Shown here: one piece after another, positions 1 through 51,272 of the stretch
Layout of the letters: every line of letters starts with the position of its first letter
Position numbering within the stretch: the first letter of the stretch is position 1
Source of the DNA: Paulinella micropora
Taxonomy: Eukaryota > Cercozoa > Imbricatea > Euglyphida
Direction of reading: 5' to 3'
Assembly (NCBI GenBank): GCA_009731375.1
Contig: BJOX01000375.1
Coordinates: 21,020-72,291, forward strand
Length of the DNA: 51,272 nucleotides
Translations under genes and position numbers: made by a program
The notes under the pieces: generated by a model
Databases searched by the model: none
The model's input: only the letters and a program-made list of their open reading frames with translations
What the model was told of the DNA's origin: nothing

Positions 1-392
1 ACCCGATGCCCAGCTAAGCCGTGATGTTTGCACGGAAGGGACTGATACAGGCGATACCAAAGCTCCCTAGTACCAGGCGGGGCCAGGGCTCGTTCCATAA
101 GCGCCCCTTGCAGAACGAGCTCCCACCTCCATTACAGAGGGCCCAGTAAGCAGATGGAGTTTCGAGACTGTTCGACAGTCTAGTATAAACCGACAGAGCA
201 CTGTGGGTTTTATTCCGGGCTCAACAAGCGAGAAAGGGCATCCTGAGGGAACAGGATTGTGCTTCCCGTCGCTATTTCGGCATGTGACTCATAGGCGTAT
301 GGCTAGGCACACATAAGGCACCCCACCACGGGCCCAGCACACCCACACCATCCCCTAATTCTCTGTCTGTCGACAGATGGCACCCATTTCAG
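1..392. repeat. Dispersed repeat U, copy 1 (internal to 3' part)
   Basis: This unique-looking GC-balanced block recurs, nearly identical, at 21238-21740, 31739-32088, 37680-38157 (interrupted by a gap) and 38166-38361. Overlapping the copies gives a unit of roughly 540 bp that begins GATGAGATATCGAC and ends near GTGGAGTAAG. This copy starts inside the unit at the window edge and is cut by a GATA array after CCCATTTC. The minus strand is open for over 100 codons, but I recognise no protein family. It is probably a mobile or amplified element. The next exon of the ankyrin gene must lie further left. Confidence 0.8.
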
Positions 393-457
393 ATAGATAG
401 ATAGATAGATAGATAGATAAATAAATAGATAAATAGATAGATAGATTTATAGATAGG

Positions 458-489
<32 letters not shown>

Positions 490-522
490 CAGATAGACAG
501 ATAGACAGATAGATAGATAGAC

Positions 523-564
<42 letters not shown>

Positions 565-581
565 GATAGATAGATAGATAC
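393..581. repeat. GATA microsatellite with GACA and TAAA variants
   Basis: Tetranucleotide array with a few GACA and AATA interruptions. It lies in the intron downstream of ankyrin exon 24 and continues at 621-686 beyond an exon fragment. Confidence 0.95.
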
Positions 582-619
582 CCGTCCCTCGCGGCCAAAT
601 GCAGTGCAGAGCGATCGTC

Positions 620-620
<1 letters not shown>
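582..620 (-). pseudogene. Echo of ankyrin exon 24 (3' part)
   Basis: On the minus strand this reads [13 protein letters not shown] and then GTAT, the same as the last third of exon 24 (693-796). The acceptor and 5' part are missing and replaced by TATC repeat. It lies downstream of the intact exon, as expected for a donor-side echo. Confidence 0.8.
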
Positions 621-678
<58 letters not shown>

Positions 679-692
679 CGATAGATCGATAC

Positions 693-46784
<46,092 letters not shown>

Positions 46785-46786
46785 CC

Positions 46787-46885
<99 letters not shown>

Positions 46886-46903
46886 TCAGATAGTCACATA
46901 GAT
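46787..46903. repeat. GATA microsatellite upstream of exon 1
   Basis: On the transcript strand TATC repeats reach to within 2 bases of the start region. Confidence 0.95.
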
Positions 46904-46904
46904 A

Positions 46905-46997
46905 GATGAGATATCGCACAAGAAATGTAGTCATTGCAAAGGAACGCATTTTCACATCAAAACAGCAATTTGTGTACTGTGCATGTGTCCGGGATGA
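46905..46997 (+). other. Short Cys/His-rich open frame
   Basis: The plus strand from GATGAGATATCG is open for 30 codons and ends in TGA. It has C-x2-C-x3-H-x-H-x5-C-x2-C-x-C spacing, like a zinc-binding tail. The first 12 bp equal the start of repeat U. No start codon or splice context proves it is expressed. Confidence 0.35.
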
Positions 46998-47009
46998 GAA
47001 TCACGGGTA

Positions 47010-47555
<546 letters not shown>

Positions 47556-47581
47556 CAGTCGCATGTCCTGACTTCAAATAA

Positions 47582-47657
47582 CTACCACAGTAAAGGGAAC
47601 ATTCCAATTAAGCAGCCTGCAAGAATTCCAATAAAGCCTCCTAAGAAGCGCCACCTC
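47582..47657 (-). CDS. Terminal exon of TMEM65-like gene
   Basis: The acceptor is GTTCAG. It reads RWRFLGGFIGILAGC then LIGMFPLLW and TAG. It is a single hydrophobic helix rich in Gly, as at the C-terminus of TMEM65. Confidence 0.82.
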
Positions 47658-48089
47658 CTGAACGCGGGTAATGCCTGGGTGAAAAGGAGAAAATGCAAGA
47701 CGGAAAGAAGGAAGGAATGGGAGCAAGGAGGAAGGAGGAAATGAGGAAAGGAGGAAAGGGAGAAAGGAGAAAGGGAGAAAGGGAGAAAGGGAGAAAGAAA
47801 GAAGAGACAGAAAGGAAAGAAAAGAAAAGAAAAGAAAAGAAAAGAAAAGAAAAGAAAAGAAAAGAAAAGAAAGGAAAAGAAAGGAAAGGAAAGGAAAGGA
47901 AAGGAAAAAGAAAAAGAAAACAAAAGAAAACAAAAGAAAACAAAAGAAAAAGAAAAGAAAAAGAAAAGAAAAAGAAAAGAAAAAGAAAAGAAAAAGAAAA
48001 GAAAAAGAAAAGAAAAAGAAAAGAAAAAGAAAAGAAAAAGAAAAGAAAAAGAAAAGAAAAAGAAAAGAAAAAAAAAGAAAAGAAAAGAA

Positions 48090-48174
<85 letters not shown>

Positions 48175-48284
48175 GTCTAAGCGTCTGTCCTTTTGACAAA
48201 CGGGCAACCGGGAAAAAACAAGTTAGCAAAGAGATATATATATATATATATATCTTTATATATATTTTTATGTATGTATGTATG

Positions 48285-48366
<82 letters not shown>

Positions 48367-49033
48367 NNNNNNNNNNNNNNNNNNNNNNNNNNNNNNNNNN
48401 NNNNNNNNNNNNNNNNNNNNNNNNNNNNNNNNNNNNNNNNNNNNNNNNNNNNNNNNNNNNNNNNNNNNNNNNNNNNNNNNNNNNNNNNNNNNNNNNNNNN
48501 NNNNNNNNNNNNNNNNNNNNNNNNNNNNNNNNNNNNNNNNNNNNNNNNNNNNNNNNNNNNNNNNNNNNNNNNNNNNNNNNNNNNNNNNNNNNNNNNNNNN
48601 NNNNNNNNNNNNNNNNNNNNNNNNNNNNNNNNNNNNNNNNNNNNNNNNNNNNNNNNNNNNNNNNNNNNNNNNNNNNNNNNNNNNNNNNNNNNNNNNNNNN
48701 NNNNNNNNNNNNNNNNNNNNNNNNNNNNNNNNNNNNNNNNNNNNNNNNNNNNNNNNNNNNNNNNNNNNNNNNNNNNNNNNNNNNNNNNNNNNNNNNNNNN
48801 NNNNNNNNNNNNNNNNNNNNNNNNNNNNNNNNNNNNNNNNNNNNNNNNNNNNNNNNNNNNNNNNNNNNNNNNNNNNNNNNNNNNNNNNNNNNNNNNNNNN
48901 NNNNNNNNNNNNNNNNNNNNNNNNNNNNNNNNNNNNNNNNNNNNNNNNNNNNNNNNNNNNNNNNNNNNNNNNNNNNNNNNNNNNNNNNNNNNNNNNNNNN
49001 NNNNNNNNNNNNNNNNNNNNNNNNNNNNNNNNN

Positions 49034-49067
<34 letters not shown>

Positions 49068-49207
49068 GAGAGACAGACAGAGAGAGAGAGAGAATTTTTG
49101 ACCTTCTGGGATTCTGTCAACCTCGGGTCTAGGCCCAGACGGTCAAATAAATTAGACACAGCGGCCCCTGTCATTTGCCTGTATGTATTGTCAGAATCGC
49201 AGAAGGT

Positions 49208-49252
<45 letters not shown>

Positions 49253-49262
49253 CGCTCTCTCG

Positions 49263-49324
<62 letters not shown>

Positions 49325-49674
49325 ATATGTCTATATGTCTGTGTACGTCTGTATGTGTGTATGTGTGTCTCCATGTATGTATGTATGTATGTATGCATGT
49401 ATGCATGTATGTATGTATGTATGTATGTATGTATGTATGTATGTATGTATGTATGTTTGTATGTATGTGTGCGTATGTGTGTTTTCTTGATTGCCAGACA
49501 ATCACATAGTGTCTGTAGTAACTTGCCTGCATGCATGCGTCTAAATATCTATGCATGTATGTATTCGTTGCATTTCTTTCTACTTCAAAAGGCCCAAACG
49601 ATCAAACAGATTCCACACAGCATACATACATACATACATACATCAGGCTTATTGACGCTGTACACAAACATACA

Positions 49675-49706
<32 letters not shown>

Positions 49707-49828
49707 CATACATACATTTCCATAAATTTGTCTGTATATATATGCATACATGTATGTCTGTCTGTATGTATGTGTGTATGTATGTATGTATGTATGTATG
49801 TATTTATTTATGTATGTATGTATGTATG

Positions 49829-49862
<34 letters not shown>

Positions 49863-50647
49863 TGTATGTGTATGTGTGTATGTATATGTATGTATGTATG
49901 TATATACGTATGTGTGTATGTACGTATGTATGTATGTATGTATGTATGTATGTATGTATGTATGTATGTGTATGCATGTACGTATGTATGTACGTATGTA
50001 TGTATGTATGTATGTATGTATGTATGTATGTATGTATGTATGTATGTGTGTATGTATGTATGTGTGTATGTATGTATGTATGTATGTATGTATGTATGTA
50101 TGTATGTATGTATACAAGTACGTATGGCACGGTATGTATGTATGTATGTATGTATGTATGTATGTATGTGTGTGTGTATGTACGTATAAGATTTAACACA
50201 GCATCTCCAGTAATTGTTTGTATGAATGCTTACTAAGTATGCATGCATGCATGTATGTTTGTATGTATGTATGTATGTATGTATGTATGTATGTATGTGT
50301 GTATGTATGGGCGTATGGCGTATGTATGTATGTATGTATGTATGTATGTATGTATGTATGTATGCATGCATGCATGTATGCATGCATGCATGTATGCATG
50401 CATGTCTGCATGTATGCATGCATGCATGTATGCATGCATGTCTGCATGTATGCATGTATGCATGTATGCATGTATGTATGTATGTATGTATGTATGTATG
50501 TATGTATGTATGTATGTATGTATGTATGTATGTATGTTTGTATGTATGTATGTATGTACCCTGCCCCGTCACTGATGGCGTTCCCTAATCCGGCCGCGGC
50601 CATGGTTGATATGCCCAAAACAACCCCGAGTGAGTTATCGATTGCAT
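47582..50647 (-). CDS. TMEM65-family membrane protein, C-terminal exons
   Basis: Three minus-strand islands (50560-50647, 49103-49178, 47582-47657) spell the conserved end of TMEM65. They give a glycine/alanine-rich membrane segment with LGISTMAAAGLGNAISD, a loop with LFDRLGLDPRLTESQ, and a final membrane segment GFIGILAGCLIGMFPLLW before the stop. In animals TMEM65 is an inner mitochondrial membrane protein linked to mitochondrial Na+/Ca2+ exchange. The first two exons join in frame (GG/G). The second and third do not: a short exon of 3n+2 bases is missing, probably in the 48367-49033 gap. The N-terminal exons are right of the window. The identification comes from remembered family motifs and needs a search. 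Confidence 0.78.
47690..48175. repeat. Polypurine tract (AAAG, AAAAG, GGAAA)
   Basis: Almost only A and G on the plus strand for about 480 bp, so the TMEM65 pre-mRNA carries the pyrimidine strand here. Confidence 0.95.
48176..48366. repeat. Short non-repeat scrap, then TA, TATG and AG microsatellites
   Basis: 48176-48232 is non-repeat and could hold the missing TMEM65 exon, but I found no reading with correct phase and splice sites. TA and AG follow to the gap. Confidence 0.7.
48367..49033. other. Assembly gap (667 N)
   Basis: Run of N inside an AG array and inside the TMEM65-like gene. Confidence 1.
49103..49178 (-). CDS. Internal exon of TMEM65-like gene
   Basis: The acceptor is CATACAG and the donor is CAGAAG/GTCAAA. 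It begins QMTGAAVSNLFDRLG and ends LDPRLTESQK, matching the family segment after the SD.AG motif. Partial copies lie upstream at 49483-50219, and one inverted scrap lies at 49188. Confidence 0.85.
49188..49205 (+). pseudogene. Inverted scrap of TMEM65 exon 3' end
   Basis: The plus strand reads LSESQK then GTTCTT, against LTESQK then GTCAAA on the minus strand at 49103. It lies 10 bp outside the exon in opposite orientation. Confidence 0.65.
49210..49482. repeat. CT and TATG microsatellites
   Basis: CT with CTCG variants to 49320, then TATG. Confidence 0.95.
49483..50219 (-). pseudogene. Four 5'-part echoes of the TMEM65 internal exon
   Basis: 49572-49623 reads AVWNLFDRLGL, 50186-50219 reads TITGDAVLNLI, 49642-49669 gives TASISLM, and 49483-49530 gives LLQTLCDCLAIKK. 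All correspond to the first half of QMTGAAVSNLFDRLG. They are separated by CATA/TATG arrays. Confidence 0.78.
50220..50559. repeat. TATG/CATG microsatellite
   Basis: TATG with CATG clusters, beginning (on the transcript) at the donor GTACATAC. Confidence 0.95.
50560..50647 (-). CDS. First visible exon of TMEM65-like gene
   Basis: The acceptor is CTTTCAG and the donor is GCAGG/GTACAT. It begins AIDNSLGVVLGISTM and ends AAAGLGNAISDGA, the most conserved TMEM65 segment, with small residues packed in a membrane helix. Confidence 0.88.
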
Positions 50648-50659
50648 CTGAAAGGATGT

Positions 50660-50687
50660 GTGTGTGTGTAAGTGTGTGTGTGTAAGT

Positions 50688-50719
<32 letters not shown>

Positions 50720-50820
50720 TTATGCGTGTGTGTGTGTGTGTGTAAGTGTGTAAGTGTGTGTGTGTGTGTCTATGTGTGTGTGTGTGAGTGTGTAAGTATG
50801 TAAGTGCGTAAGTGTGTAAA

Positions 50821-50851
<31 letters not shown>

Positions 50852-50934
50852 AAGTGTGTGTGACTGTGTGTGAGTGTGTTAGCGTGTGGGTCTGTGTGAG
50901 TCTGTATGTGTGTGTTTGTGTCTTTATGTGTATG
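50660..50934. repeat. TG microsatellite
   Basis: TG with TAAG variants. Confidence 0.96.
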
Positions 50935-50991
50935 TCATCGTTGAGAAGCCCAAAACAACCCTCAGTAAGTTAACAATGCCGTCAAACATGT
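50935..50991 (-). pseudogene. Echo of the TMEM65 exon at 50560
   Basis: The minus strand reads FDGIVNLLRVVLGFSTM, matching AIDNSLGVVLGISTM. The GLGNAISD part is missing. It lies upstream, as expected for a 5'-part copy. Confidence 0.85.
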
Positions 50992-51064
50992 GTGTGTGTG
51001 TATGTGTCTGTGTGTGTGTGTGTGTGTCTGTGTGTGTGTGTGTGTCTGTGTGTATGTGTGTATG

Positions 51065-51134
<70 letters not shown>

Positions 51135-51165
51135 TATATACATGCACATATGTATATATATATAT

Positions 51166-51212
<47 letters not shown>

Positions 51213-51231
51213 ATATATACATACATATATG

Positions 51232-51272
<41 letters not shown>
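50992..51272. repeat. TG and AG microsatellites with TA blocks
   Basis: TG to 51065, then AG arrays interrupted by TATATA segments to the window end. Confidence 0.96.

Overview
This is nuclear DNA from a eukaryote with very repeat-rich introns. Most of the 51 kb is short tandem repeats (GATA/TATC, CATA/TATG, TTAC, AAT, AAC, AC, AG, AAAG, AAAT) and there are 13 runs of N. There is no long open reading frame of gene-like composition. Small non-repetitive islands of 35-105 bp lie inside the repeats. Read on the minus strand, these islands are flanked by AG acceptors and GT donors and join in frame. The species cannot be named from sequence alone. GT-AG introns, G as the first exon base after 21 of 26 acceptors, two genes on one strand and a Tc1/mariner relic are compatible with a protist (an alveolate is one guess) or an invertebrate.

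Two genes are recovered, both on the minus strand. (1) At the right end (50647 to 47582) lie the last exons of a TMEM65-family membrane protein. One short exon is missing, probably in the 667-base gap. (2) From an ATG at 46784 to the left part of the window (693) run 24 exons of 35-104 bp. They encode 474 codons of an EF-hand plus ankyrin-repeat protein that continues beyond the left edge. All 23 junctions keep the frame, and the protein reads as two EF-hands followed by four homologous ankyrin modules (the fourth incomplete). Exons make up about 3% of that 46-kb gene.

The most unusual property is a rule seen around most exons. Introns hold about 75 partial copies of the neighbouring exon's edge together with its splice site, separated by the local microsatellite. 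Copies lying upstream of an exon (in transcript order) almost always carry its 5' part and acceptor. Copies lying downstream carry its 3' part and donor. I call these exon-edge echoes. Many microsatellites also start at the donor and repeat the donor's own bases.

Other content: a 910-bp Tc1/mariner relic with about 114-bp inverted termini and TA duplications (16540-17449); a roughly 540-bp dispersed repeat often bordered by GATA arrays; a fold-back family of about 140 bp in four copies; a second small repeat family in two copies; a 125-bp inverted pair; a 174-bp unit in three copies flanked by AAT arrays; diverged tandem repeats at 13.8-14.9 kb; AATATT-rich arrays at 28.9-30.2 kb; telomere-like GGGTTA/GGGGTT/TTAGG tracts at 36-37.5 kb; and a 64-bp higher-order CATA/CGTA array at 45 kb.
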